Positions 1 through 8,407 of a stretch of DNA of 64,000 nt are shown here, piece after piece. Below the pieces are notes generated by a model, which was not told the DNA's origin, ran no database searches, and saw only the letters and a list, made by a program, of their open reading frames with translations. The stretch comes from Planctomycetales bacterium (lineage in GTDB: Bacteria; Planctomycetota; Planctomycetia; Isosphaerales; Isosphaeraceae). Location: NCBI GenBank assembly GCA_027449865.1, contig DAIDKV010000097.1, forward strand, positions 62,001 to 126,000, written 5' to 3'. Both the position numbers and the translations under genes were made by a program. Each line of letters opens with the position of its first letter. Within the stretch, counting starts at the first letter, position 1.

Positions 1-1
1 T

Positions 2-244
2 CTGGTTCAAATCCTGATGTACGTCTCTCCCGTGTTCTACCCGGCGCGGCTGGTGAAGGACTGGTGGCCGATCCTGGCCTTGAACCCGATGTTCGGGATC
101 ATCGACGGATATCGATACGCCATTCTCGGACTGCCGTGCAACCCCGGCGCGCTGGCCATCTCATCGGCGACCGCGGTGGGGATGTTTCTCTTTTCGCTGT
201 TCTACTTCCGCAAGACCGAACGACAGTTTGCCGACTTCGCCTGA
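2..244 (+). CDS. ABC-2 type polysaccharide export permease, 3' end (Wzm-like)
   Basis: Partial gene cut by the left window edge; about 80 C-terminal residues remain and the frame is open to base 2. The visible part has a Tyr/Pro-rich stretch (MYVSPVFYP), the sequence LNPMFGIIDGYR and a final hydrophobic helix ending in FYFRKTERQFADFA. That ending is typical of the last membrane helix and cytoplasmic tail of ABC-2 permeases for O-antigen or capsule export. The next gene, 115 bp downstream, encodes the matching Wzt-type ATPase, so the two probably form the inner-membrane exporter. The identification rests on the C-terminal pattern plus this neighbour. Confidence 0.8.
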   Translation: MVQILMYVSPVFYPARLVKDWWPILALNPMFGIIDGYRYAILGLPCNPGALAISSATAVGMFLFSLFYFRKTERQFADFA

Positions 245-359
245 AAACGGGCGAGAGTCTCATCAGGATCGATTGGATCTTCAACACGCGAATTTCGATT
301 CGATTTCCTGCCAACCTTTGGATCACAGCTCGGAGCAGGACCTGGAGCCGACCGATTTC

Positions 360-1628
360 ATGAGTGAAGCCATCATCACCGCCGATCGTCTGGGCAAACG
401 TTACATCCTGGGAGAGCACCTGGGATCCTCGCCGCCGATGCTCCGCGAGGTCGTCGCCCACCGGCTCCGCGAGATGCGCGGACTCCTGACCGGAGTTCGC
501 CGCGAAAAGCCGAGAGGCGAGGAATTCTGGGCGCTGAAGGACGTCTCGTTTGAGGTAAGGCCCGGCGAGGTCGTCGGCCTGGTCGGTCGCAACGGAGCCG
601 GCAAATCGACGCTGTTGAAGGTCCTCTCGCGGATCGTCGATCCGACCACCGGCATGGCGAGACTCCGAGGGCGCGTCGCCTCGCTCCTGGAAGTCGGGAC
701 CGGGTTTCACCAGGAGTTGACCGGGCGCGAGAACATCTACATGAACGGAACGATTCTCGGCATGCGCAAGGCCGAGATCGACCGGAAATTCGACGCGATC
801 GTGGCGTTCTCGGAGATCGAGGAGTTCCTCGACACGCCGGTGAAACGCTACTCGTCGGGGATGTACGTCCGGCTGGCATTCGCCGTGGCGGCACACCTGG
901 AACCCGAGATCCTGATCGTGGACGAGGTGCTGGCCGTTGGGGACGCCACTTTTCAGAAGAAGTGCCTGGGAAAGATGCAGGACGTCGCCTCGGGCGACGG
1001 TCGGACCATCCTTTTCGTCAGCCACAACATGGGGGCGATGGCCCAGCTCTGCGACCGCGGCATCCTGCTGGAGCACGGCCGGATCACGGCTGACGGGCCC
1101 GTCCGCAATGCCATCGAGAAGTATCTCCAGGCAAACGCCGACCATCGCTCGGCGCGTGCGACCTTCCCGATCGATCCGTCGAAGGCCAGTCAGGTGATCT
1201 CGATGGAGATCCGGCCGGTCGGCGGCGACAAGCCAACAGTCCAATACAGTTGCGACGAGTCGTTCGTGGTGCGGGTGGAATACGAGATCCGGTCGCAGGT
1301 CGGAGGCACCCGATTCTGGTTCACCGTGCTCAACCTCGAAGGAATCCGGGTCTTTTTCTCGGAATTCCGCGACGCCGACTCCGAGATCTCCACGCGGCTG
1401 AAACCCGGCCGACACACCTTCGAGATCACGTTCCCGCCTCGACTGCTGGCGGAAGGAACCTACGTGATCGATGTCGCCGTCGACAGGGAATTCGTCGGAC
1501 TGATCGACCATCACGCGAACTGCTGCGAGTTCACGCTTCGCGACATGATCCCCCAGCGCACGGACAGGCCGGGCTTCTTCAGCACACTCCTGCCGTGGAA
1601 GCTGGTCGACACGACCGCCGCGCTTTGA
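360..1628 (+). CDS. ABC transporter ATP-binding protein for polysaccharide export (Wzt-like)
   Basis: 422-residue ATPase that should power export of a lipid-linked glycan with the upstream permease. The start at 360 (MSEAII) is chosen because the in-frame residues before it are not family-like. Walker A GRNGAGKST lies at 76-84, the ABC signature YSSGM at 164-168, Walker B ILIVDE at 184-189 and the switch His at 222. After residue ~255 follows a ~165-residue beta-rich C-terminal domain, the position and size of the carbohydrate-binding domain that lets Wzt proteins recognise a terminal modification of their polymer. A methyl, sulfate or other cap made by nearby transferases is a plausible ligand, but that is inference. 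Confidence 0.93.
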   Translation: MSEAIITADRLGKRYILGEHLGSSPPMLREVVAHRLREMRGLLTGVRREKPRGEEFWALKDVSFEVRPGEVVGLVGRNGAGKSTLLKVLSRIVDPTTGMARLRGRVASLLEVGTGFHQELTGRENIYMNGTILGMRKAEIDRKFDAIVAFSEIEEFLDTPVKRYSSGMYVRLAFAVAAHLEPEILIVDEVLAVGDATFQKKCLGKMQDVASGDGRTILFVSHNMGAMAQLCDRGILLEHGRITADGPVRNAIEKYLQANADHRSARATFPIDPSKASQVISMEIRPVGGDKPTVQYSCDESFVVRVEYEIRSQVGGTRFWFTVLNLEGIRVFFSEFRDADSEISTRLKPGRHTFEITFPPRLLAEGTYVIDVAVDREFVGLIDHHANCCEFTLRDMIPQRTDRPGFFSTLLPWKLVDTTAAL

Positions 1629-1681
1629 ACCGCATCGAGAGCAAGGGCGAGACGATCAAGGAACGCGCATCTGGAGGGCCG

Positions 1682-3097
1682 ATGTTCGACATCCCGGTGA
1701 TGGTTGTGGGCGACGTGATGCTCGACCGTCACGTGCACGGACACGTCCGGCGGATCTCGCCGGAAGCGCCCGTGCCAGTGGTGAGCCTCGCGGGCGAGGT
1801 GGACACACCGGGCGGTGCCGGGAACGTCGCGGCCACCCTCGCGGCGATGGGAGCCCGGGTCACACTCGCCGGACTGATCGGCCCCGACGCCGAGGGAGAA
1901 CGGCTCCGCCAGGCCCTCCGGACCAAGGGAGTCACCCGGCTCGCCCTGCACGAGGGCCCAGGACTGGAGACAATCAGCAAGACCCGGATCCTCTCCGAAG
2001 GACGCCAGCAACTTCTCCGACTCGACCGGGACGGCGACCGCGCCGCGTTCGCCGAGGCGTCCGGAGCGATGCTCGAAAGCCTCCTCCCGGCTCTCGGCGA
2101 GGTATCGGCCGTGGTCCTGGCCGACTACGAGAAAGGGGCGCTCACGCCTGCCGTCATCCGGTCGATCGTCGAAGAATGCCGGCGGCGGAACCTCCCCTGC
2201 GTGATCGACCCGAAGAAGGCCGAATTCGCCGTTTACTCCGGAGCCACGGTCGTCACGCCGAACCTGCTGGAAGCCGAGCGAGCCGCCGGCCGCCCCCTGT
2301 CCGGTGACGACGCGGTCGCCTCGGCCGCGTCGTCCATGCGCCAGGCCCTCCGCCTCGACGCGATGCTGATCACCCGGGGCCCCGAGGGGATGTCGCTGTC
2401 GACCCCCGGCGGCGTCATCCACATTCCTGCGCAGGTGCGCGACGTGGCCGACGTGACCGGAGCCGGCGACACGGTGGTCTCGGTCCTGGCCGCCTGCCTC
2501 GGCTCGGGGTGGGAGATCGCCGAGGCCTGCCGGCTGGCGAACGTCGCCGCCGGGATCGCGGTGAGCCACCCGGGGACCTACGTCGTCCACGCCGACGAGC
2601 TGGCGACCGCCTGGCGCGGACTCTCGCCCAAGGTCCTCACCCGAGAGGCGGCCCGCCGTCGGCTGGAACAGGCGAGGCGCCACGGCCGGAAGGTCGTTTT
2701 CACCAACGGATGCTTCGACATCCTCCACGCCGGACACCTGGCCTCGCTGGAGGGCTCGCGACGGCTCGGCGACCTGCTCGTCGTCGGGCTGAACTCCGAC
2801 ATCTCAGTCCGCGGCCTCAAGGGCGACTCGCGACCCGTGATCGGCCAGGAGGACCGGGCCCGGATGCTCGCCGGACTCGCCTGCGTCGACGCCGTCGTGA
2901 TCTTCGACGAACCCACCCCTTACGAGCTGATCCGCGAACTCGAGCCCGACGTCCTGGCCAAGGGAGGCGACTACACCGTTGACCAGATCGCCGGGGCCGA
3001 CCTGGTCCTGGCCCGGGGCGGACGCGTGGTGACCGTCCCGCTGGTCCCCGGATTGAGCACCACGTCCATCCTCGAACGGAGCGCCCGCTTCCCTTAA
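1682..3097 (+). CDS. hldE: Bifunctional heptose 7-phosphate kinase / heptose 1-phosphate adenylyltransferase
   Basis: 471-residue two-domain enzyme of ADP-glycero-manno-heptose synthesis: it phosphorylates heptose 7-phosphate at C1, then adenylylates heptose 1-phosphate. The ribokinase-type half (about 1-320) has GGAGNVA at 44-50 and the catalytic DVTGAGD at 257-263. The nucleotidyltransferase half carries TNGCFDILHAGHL at 341-353. The start ATG 1682 follows a GGAGGG Shine-Dalgarno sequence at the usual spacing; open frame upstream of it is not family sequence. The isomerase (GmhA), phosphatase (GmhB) and epimerase (HldD) genes are not in this window. A heptose in the exported glycan or its core is implied. 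Confidence 0.95.
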   Translation: MFDIPVMVVGDVMLDRHVHGHVRRISPEAPVPVVSLAGEVDTPGGAGNVAATLAAMGARVTLAGLIGPDAEGERLRQALRTKGVTRLALHEGPGLETISKTRILSEGRQQLLRLDRDGDRAAFAEASGAMLESLLPALGEVSAVVLADYEKGALTPAVIRSIVEECRRRNLPCVIDPKKAEFAVYSGATVVTPNLLEAERAAGRPLSGDDAVASAASSMRQALRLDAMLITRGPEGMSLSTPGGVIHIPAQVRDVADVTGAGDTVVSVLAACLGSGWEIAEACRLANVAAGIAVSHPGTYVVHADELATAWRGLSPKVLTREAARRRLEQARRHGRKVVFTNGCFDILHAGHLASLEGSRRLGDLLVVGLNSDISVRGLKGDSRPVIGQEDRARMLAGLACVDAVVIFDEPTPYELIRELEPDVLAKGGDYTVDQIAGADLVLARGGRVVTVPLVPGLSTTSILERSARFP

Positions 3098-3142
3098 GCC
3101 CTGAAAGCGTTGATTACGTCGGCAAAGAAGAAGCTCAAGCAA

Positions 3143-3195
3143 GTCAGGTTTTCCAGCCTGACCTTTTCGAGCGGGTCAGGCTGGAAAAGCCTGAC
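3143..3195. repeat. REP-like inverted repeat
   Basis: An almost perfect palindrome: left arm 3143-3163 (begins GTCAGGTTTTCCAGCC) and right arm 3174-3195 (begins GGTCAGGCTGGAAAA) pair across a 10-base spacer, with one extra base in the right arm. It sits between hldE and the next methyltransferase gene. It could act as a terminator or mRNA stabiliser, but no U-tract follows and the form resembles a dispersed REP element. Confidence 0.7.
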
Positions 3196-3297
3196 CTCCT
3201 TTCTTGCCGCCGTAATAAGAGAGCGAAACGTGATCTCCTACCGGTTGAGCACACATCCTGCCAACCTTCCTCATGCTCGCCCTGGGGATTTTCAACG

Positions 3298-4011
3298 ATG
3301 AAGCGCAGCCTGTTCCAGCGGATCGAGGGAAGACTTCGCCGAATCCAGAAGCGATTCCAGGGATTGGGCCGCAAATACGCGTGGGTCAAGGCCGAGGAGA
3401 CCTATTTCGCCTCCGGCCTCGGCGACTCCGCCTGGCTCCTCTACGGGATTGTTCGCTCGATGAAGCCCGAGACCTGCGTCGAGATCGGGTCGGCTCGGGG
3501 AAAATCGGCCTGCTACGTGGGCCTGGCTCTACGCGACAACGGCCGGGGCCGGCTCTACGCGATCGACCCCCACTCCCCAACCGATTGGAACGACTCGGAC
3601 TCGGTCGACTCTTTCGAGATTTTCCGGCAGAATGTGGCCTGGATCGGTGTCGGAGATCAGATCGAGATGATCCGGACGACCTCCGAGGAGGCGGCGCGCG
3701 GATGGAACCGTCCGATCGACCTGCTCTTCATCGACGGCGACCATAGCTACGAGGGCGTCAAGCGCGACTGGGAGATGTTCTCGCCCTTCCTCTCGCCGTT
3801 CGGCGTCGCCATGTTCCACGACACGGGATGGGACCTGGAAGTGAATGTGGCACATTCCCATGAGAAGATGGGTGTACCCAGGTTCGTCGACGAACTTCGG
3901 GCCAAGGGTTACCCCGTCCTCACGATCGACAAGGACTACGGGGTCAGTGTCGTTCAGGGAGTTCGCGGCGGTGTCCCTCTGAGGAGTCAGGCGAGCGTCA
4001 CGGCGAGCTGA
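3298..4011 (+). CDS. Class I SAM-dependent methyltransferase (Methyltransf_24-like)
   Basis: 237 residues. The SAM-binding glycine-rich loop is VEIGSARGKS at about 60-69. A second conserved block, LLFIDGDHSYEGVKRDWEMF, followed by GVAMFHDTGW, is the hallmark of the Methyltransf_24 / cephalosporin-hydroxylase-like group, where the Asp/His residues may hold a metal. The N terminus is basic (KRSLFQRIEGRLRRIQKRFQ) and may form an amphipathic membrane-surface helix. In this locus it probably methylates a sugar or modifies a glycan end; the substrate cannot be read from the sequence. Confidence 0.8.
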   Translation: MKRSLFQRIEGRLRRIQKRFQGLGRKYAWVKAEETYFASGLGDSAWLLYGIVRSMKPETCVEIGSARGKSACYVGLALRDNGRGRLYAIDPHSPTDWNDSDSVDSFEIFRQNVAWIGVGDQIEMIRTTSEEAARGWNRPIDLLFIDGDHSYEGVKRDWEMFSPFLSPFGVAMFHDTGWDLEVNVAHSHEKMGVPRFVDELRAKGYPVLTIDKDYGVSVVQGVRGGVPLRSQASVTAS

Positions 4012-4042
4012 GCCGCCGGGACGCAGAGACCAGGATGGTCGC

Positions 4043-5860
4043 ATGCAAGTATTTGCTGGATACTCGACGCTAGTGATCCCCGATTTCTCCATGGTCGCGA
4101 CGCTTGGCGTCCTGGCCCTGCTGCTCTACGGGCTGGTGCGCGACCACCCGCCCGACGTGATGTTCGTCGGCGCCGTGGTCTTGCTGGCGGCCTTCGGCGT
4201 GATCGATCCGGCCGAGGCTTTCTCGGGGTTCGCCAACCCGGGGATGCTGACCGTCGCCGCGATGTTCGTGGTGGCCGCCGGACTCCGCGAGACCGGCGTG
4301 ATGGAGGTCATCGGCGAGAAATTCCTCGGCCGGGTTGAGACCGAGGGCCAGGCCCTCCTGCTGATGGCCGCCGTCCTCATCCCCTCGGCCATGGTCCTGA
4401 ACAACACGCCGAAAGTGGCGCTGCTGGTCCCGGTCCTCATCTCCTGGTGCCGGAAGCGGCGGATCTCGCCGTCGAGACTGCTGATGCCATTGTCGTTCCT
4501 CTCGATCCTGGGAGGAACCTGCTCGCTGATCGGAACCAGCACCAACCTCGTCGTGAAGGGGCTGGTCGACGACGCGAAGCTGCCGCCACTGGGCTACCTG
4601 GAGATCAGCAAGGTCGGCATTCCCTGCGCTCTGCTGGGGACGGGCTACCTGCTGACCATTGGCCGCCAGCTCCTCCCCGATCGCAAGGAGCTGATCGAAC
4701 AGCTTGAGGCGACCCGTCGCGAATACCTGGTGGAGATGCTCGTGCAGCCGGGCTGCCGGCTCGCGGGGAAGACCGTGGCGGCGGCCGGTCTCCGGCAGTT
4801 GCCGGGGCTCTTCCTGATCGAGATCGACCGGGACGGCGATGTGATCGGTCCGGTCGGGCCCGATGAGCCGATCCTGACCGGCGATCGACTGGTTTTCACC
4901 GGCGCGGTCGAAACGATCGTGGACCTGGAGAAGATTCCCGGGCTGGTCCCGGCCGCCGATGCCCGTTACGAGGTCTCGCCGCTGATGAAGCGAGGCCGGC
5001 AACTCTGCGAGGCGGTCATCAGTCCGAGTTCGCCACTGGTCAACCGGGCGGTCCGCGACGCCGACTTCCGCGGCCTCTACGACGCGGCGATCGTCGCCGT
5101 TCACCGGAACGGAGCCCGGGTGACAAACAAGGTGGGAGACATCCGGCTCCACGCCGGCGACACACTTTTGCTTCAGGTCGGGCCGAACTTCGCCCGGTCG
5201 TTCCGCAATAATCCCGACTTCTACCTGGTGAGCGAGGTGGAAGACTCCAGCCCGGTCCGACACGACCGGTCGCGGGCCTCGGTCGTGATTTTCGGGGCGA
5301 TGATCGTCGCGTTCGTCTCGAACCGGGTGGACATCATGCTCACGGCGATGGTCGCCGCCGGAGCGATGGTGGCCGCGCGTTGCGTCTCGTCGGCGCAGGC
5401 GCGAAAGGCGCTCGACCTGCCGGTACTGGTCGCCATCGCCGCCTCACTCGGCGTCGGCCTGGCCCTGGAACGATCGGGCGTGGCCCGACTCCTCGCCGAA
5501 GGACTCGTCGCCCTAACCCGACCCTACGGACCCAGAGCGACTCTCGCGGCGCTGTATCTCGGGACGATGGTCCTCAACGAGCTGATCAGCAACAACGCGG
5601 CGGCCGCGCTGGCGTTCCCGTTCTGCATCGAGTCGGCCCGGCTGCTCGGCGTGAACGACCGGCCGTTCATCATGGCGATCACGCTGGCCGCCTCGTACGC
5701 GTTTGCCTCGCCGATCGGCTATCAAACGCACATGATGGTCTTCGGACCCGGCGGTTATCGCTTCGCCGATTTCCTTCGGGTCGGTATCCCACTGAACCTG
5801 CTGATGGGCGCCGCGGCCGTCGTTCTGGTTCCCTGGATCTGGCCGTTCACCGGCCCCTGA
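4043..5860 (+). CDS. SLC13 family permease with two TrkA-C (RCK_C) domains
   Basis: 605-residue membrane protein of the DASS/SLC13 superfamily. Hydrophobic helices flank two soluble TrkA-C-like domains at about 231-295 and 321-380, each with the pattern of a hydrophobic strand, xGDxL and V-x-G. The N-terminal half has NNTPKVALLVPV and GTSTNLVVKG, and the C-terminal half LNELISNNAAAALAF; these two related substrate/Na+-site motifs are characteristic of the fold. Bacterial and algal proteins of this architecture include sulfate transporters (SAC1/SLT type). Together with the sulfotransferase and PAPS-making enzyme nearby, sulfate uptake is the favoured but unproven role. Confidence 0.87.
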   Translation: MQVFAGYSTLVIPDFSMVATLGVLALLLYGLVRDHPPDVMFVGAVVLLAAFGVIDPAEAFSGFANPGMLTVAAMFVVAAGLRETGVMEVIGEKFLGRVETEGQALLLMAAVLIPSAMVLNNTPKVALLVPVLISWCRKRRISPSRLLMPLSFLSILGGTCSLIGTSTNLVVKGLVDDAKLPPLGYLEISKVGIPCALLGTGYLLTIGRQLLPDRKELIEQLEATRREYLVEMLVQPGCRLAGKTVAAAGLRQLPGLFLIEIDRDGDVIGPVGPDEPILTGDRLVFTGAVETIVDLEKIPGLVPAADARYEVSPLMKRGRQLCEAVISPSSPLVNRAVRDADFRGLYDAAIVAVHRNGARVTNKVGDIRLHAGDTLLLQVGPNFARSFRNNPDFYLVSEVEDSSPVRHDRSRASVVIFGAMIVAFVSNRVDIMLTAMVAAGAMVAARCVSSAQARKALDLPVLVAIAASLGVGLALERSGVARLLAEGLVALTRPYGPRATLAALYLGTMVLNELISNNAAAALAFPFCIESARLLGVNDRPFIMAITLAASYAFASPIGYQTHMMVFGPGGYRFADFLRVGIPLNLLMGAAAVVLVPWIWPFTGP

Positions 5861-5901
5861 TTCAGGCGCCTGCTGATGGTCACCGATCGGTTCCCTTGTC
5901 G

Positions 5902-6175
5902 GAGCCGGCTCCAGCCGGCGACCTTCGCATCACCTTTGGCTTCGTCCGGGACGATGACCCTTGTAGCCGGCGATCTTCGCGTGACCTTTGGCTTCGTCCG
6001 GGTCGCCAGCTGGAGCTGGCTCCTACATGGGCGATTGGAACGGTCCTTCGCGATGGACCCATCGTCTGACTTCCGAGGGCTTTCGCCAGCGATCGGCGCG
6101 TGACCTTTGACTTCGTCCGGGTCGCCAGCTGGAGCTGGCTCCTACATGGGCGATTGGAACGGTCCTTCGCGATGG
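5902..6175. repeat. REP-like repeat cluster with two 78-bp direct repeats
   Basis: The 406-bp gap between the permease and the next gene is mostly repeat. Two 78-bp direct copies, 5979-6056 and 6098-6175, differ at one base. Each contains the palindrome GCCAGCTGGAGCTGGC followed by TCCTACATGGGCGATTGG. Two partial relatives precede them: a palindromic unit near 5902-5951 and a fragment near 5961-5990. The same palindrome type with the TCCTACATGG tail recurs at 22726-22757, so this is a dispersed family. No credible gene lies here. Confidence 0.85.
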
Positions 6176-6266
6176 CCCTATCACAAACCGGACAGGATCC
6201 TTGGGATCGTGAGTGGGACCACACCCGAGCTGATTCCTGAGATTCCCCTCGCCGGAGGGTCCGCTG

Positions 6267-6974
6267 ATGGGCCTTATCGAGGTCCTCAAGACATTCCCGC
6301 TGATCCGCCTACCCGCGCGGTTTCGTCGGTCGCCCTACGACGCCGACGGTCGGATTCCCCACGGGGTCGTCGGTATCCGGCGCTTCGGCCACCGCGACTA
6401 TGTCGGCGGCCTCTGGGACGAGATTGGCCGGCTTCAGTTCGACTTTCTCGTTTCGCAAGGACTCCAGCCGCGCCACTATCTGCTGGATATCGCGTGTGGG
6501 TCGCTACGGGCGGGGGTCCATTTCATCCCCTACCTGGAGCCTGGCCACTACCTGGGGATCGACAAGGAAGCCGAACTGATCCAGGCCGGTCTCCAAAAAG
6601 AACTGGCGCCGGAGGTTCGCCGAGAGCGCCAGCCGATCCTGCTGGTCAACGGGGAGTTCGCGTTCGATCGGTTCGGCGTTCGGCCCGATTACGCACTGGC
6701 GCAGTCGCTGTTCACCCACCTGACTCCCCCACTGATCGAGAAATGCCTGGGGAACCTTCGACCCGTGATCGCCGAGGGAGGCGCCTTCTACGCGACCTTC
6801 TTCGAGTCGAGCGAACCACGGGAAAATCCGGAGAAGCCGCACGACTGGGCAGCCTTCCGCTACACCCGCGAGGAGATGGAACGGTTCGGACGGTTGACCG
6901 GCTGGGACCTCGACTACATCGGCGACTGGAACCACCCGCGGTCGCAGAAGATGGTCCGGTATCGACCCGCGTGA
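6267..6974 (+). CDS. Class I SAM-dependent methyltransferase
   Basis: 235 residues with motif I LLDIACGSLRAG at about 72-83, followed by the acidic post-I residue in YLGIDKEAELI. The remaining Rossmann-type core (YALAQSLFTHLTPP, then GGAFYATFFES) matches small-molecule or sugar O-methyltransferases. Its stop codon overlaps the GTG start of the sulfotransferase gene (GTGA at 6971-6974), so the two are translationally coupled and may modify the same sugar. The substrate is unknown. Confidence 0.82.
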   Translation: MGLIEVLKTFPLIRLPARFRRSPYDADGRIPHGVVGIRRFGHRDYVGGLWDEIGRLQFDFLVSQGLQPRHYLLDIACGSLRAGVHFIPYLEPGHYLGIDKEAELIQAGLQKELAPEVRRERQPILLVNGEFAFDRFGVRPDYALAQSLFTHLTPPLIEKCLGNLRPVIAEGGAFYATFFESSEPRENPEKPHDWAAFRYTREEMERFGRLTGWDLDYIGDWNHPRSQKMVRYRPA

Positions 6975-8302
6975 TCGTCGGGACGTTGCCGCCGGTCGGG
7001 ATTGGAGGAACGGTTTTGGATGCGAGAAGCCGCCCGCCCATCTTTGTGGTTGGGGTGCCGCGATCCGGGACCACACTGCTGGCGGCGATGCTGGGGGCTC
7101 ATCCCCGGCTGGTCTGCGGCCCCGAGACGCATTTCTATCGCGAGTTGCCGGAAAATATCGGCCCGCTCCGCCAGCAGGCGGATTGGCCCGGTTCGGCGAT
7201 CGATTACCTGTACTCCATCCGACACGTCGGTGAGTCGATCCCGGCGAACTACGGACTCACCCGCGATGACCTGACCGAGGCACTGGCCGATCTCCGGCCG
7301 TCGGTCGCCTCGATCCTCTCGGGGATGATCGGCCTGTATGCGAAGCGGCTGGAAAAGCCGCGATGGGTCGAAAAGACGCCGGACCACCTGCCCCACGTCG
7401 CCCGGATTCGGCGCGACTTCCCGGAATCACCCATCGTCCGGATCGTCCGGGACCCGCGCGCGGTGGCCGCCTCGCTGATGGCCGTTCCGTGGGGCCCGAC
7501 CACTGTCTTCGAGGCGCTGGAACTCTGGCGACACCACGACGCCCGAAGCGCCCGGTTCTTCCAGAACGATCGGAAGGCCCAGACCATCCGATACGAGGAC
7601 CTGGTGGCCGAGCCTGAGAGAATTTTGCGAGAAGTTTGCCGGGCGATCGGTGAGGAATTCGAGCCGGCGATGCTGGAGACGAGCGGATCAGCCGCGCGGG
7701 TCAACGCGGCTCGGGAGCCGTGGAAAGAGAGGGTCGCCGAGAGGGTCGACGCGAGTCGGGCCGGGGCCTGGCGAGAATCGCTCGACGAGGACGACCTCCG
7801 GCTGGCCGAAGCCTGGCTGGGCGACCGGATTCAGGCGTACGGCTATCCGCTCTCGGGGTTTGCGTTTCCCCACTACATCGAGGCATTCCCCCGATCGCTG
7901 GACGACGTTGGTCCAGAAGGCTACGGACACCTGGGAGGTCCCTCGCGCGACGAGGAACTGCTGGGACGAAGCATCGTGGCCGTTCGGGGGCTCGTGTCAT
8001 TGGGCGGGCGATTCTGGGGAGAGCCCGGAGAACGGCCCGTTATGAGCCTGTTTCTGGGCTCACCCAACGGCTGGCTCGGGCGTCGAAGATACGCCCGGAC
8101 AGTGCGGCTGTCGGCCTGGATACTCCGCCGGCGGATGGAAGGCATTCCGCTGGCCTGGGCCGGAGCGCCGGTCCCATGGAGTCTCCAGGGCCGATGCGTC
8201 CGGGTGGTCGCCGGGCTTCTTCCGCCCGTCTCGGAGGAGCCGGGCCTGCCGGTCCTCGCCGCTGGTCCGGACTCGCCCGCCGGAGAATACGCGAACCGTT
8301 AA
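6971..8302 (+). CDS. PAPS-dependent sulfotransferase
   Basis: 443 residues from a GTG start that overlaps the upstream stop. The 5'-phosphosulfate-binding loop GVPRSGTTLL lies at about 28-37 and the 3'-phosphate-binding segment RIVRDPRAVAASL at about 156-168, both diagnostic for the Sulfotransfer_1/3 superfamily. After the ~300-residue core there is an extra C-terminal region of about 140 residues that I do not recognise. Its donor PAPS can be made by the bifunctional enzyme at 22829-24757. Sulfation of the exported polysaccharide is the simplest reading. Longer open frame exists upstream but it crosses the methyltransferase and is not family-like. Confidence 0.9.
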   Translation: MIVGTLPPVGIGGTVLDARSRPPIFVVGVPRSGTTLLAAMLGAHPRLVCGPETHFYRELPENIGPLRQQADWPGSAIDYLYSIRHVGESIPANYGLTRDDLTEALADLRPSVASILSGMIGLYAKRLEKPRWVEKTPDHLPHVARIRRDFPESPIVRIVRDPRAVAASLMAVPWGPTTVFEALELWRHHDARSARFFQNDRKAQTIRYEDLVAEPERILREVCRAIGEEFEPAMLETSGSAARVNAAREPWKERVAERVDASRAGAWRESLDEDDLRLAEAWLGDRIQAYGYPLSGFAFPHYIEAFPRSLDDVGPEGYGHLGGPSRDEELLGRSIVAVRGLVSLGGRFWGEPGERPVMSLFLGSPNGWLGRRRYARTVRLSAWILRRRMEGIPLAWAGAPVPWSLQGRCVRVVAGLLPPVSEEPGLPVLAAGPDSPAGEYANR

Positions 8303-8326
8303 GTCTGGTCGCCCGCCATTCCCTTC

Positions 8327-8362
8327 GTCAACGACCGCCCCCATCAGGGAGCGGTCGTTGAC
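8327..8362 (+). terminator. Hairpin after the sulfotransferase gene
   Basis: A perfect 12-bp stem, GTCAACGACCGC (8327-8338) with its complement at 8351-8362, closes a 12-base loop 24 bp after the sulfotransferase stop. Only a weak T-run (CCCTATTTA) follows, so it may be a Rho-independent terminator or a processing hairpin. Confidence 0.55.
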
Positions 8363-8407
8363 CCTATTTAGCCGTCGATCTCGGCACGCCACGGATTTCC
8401 CACCACC

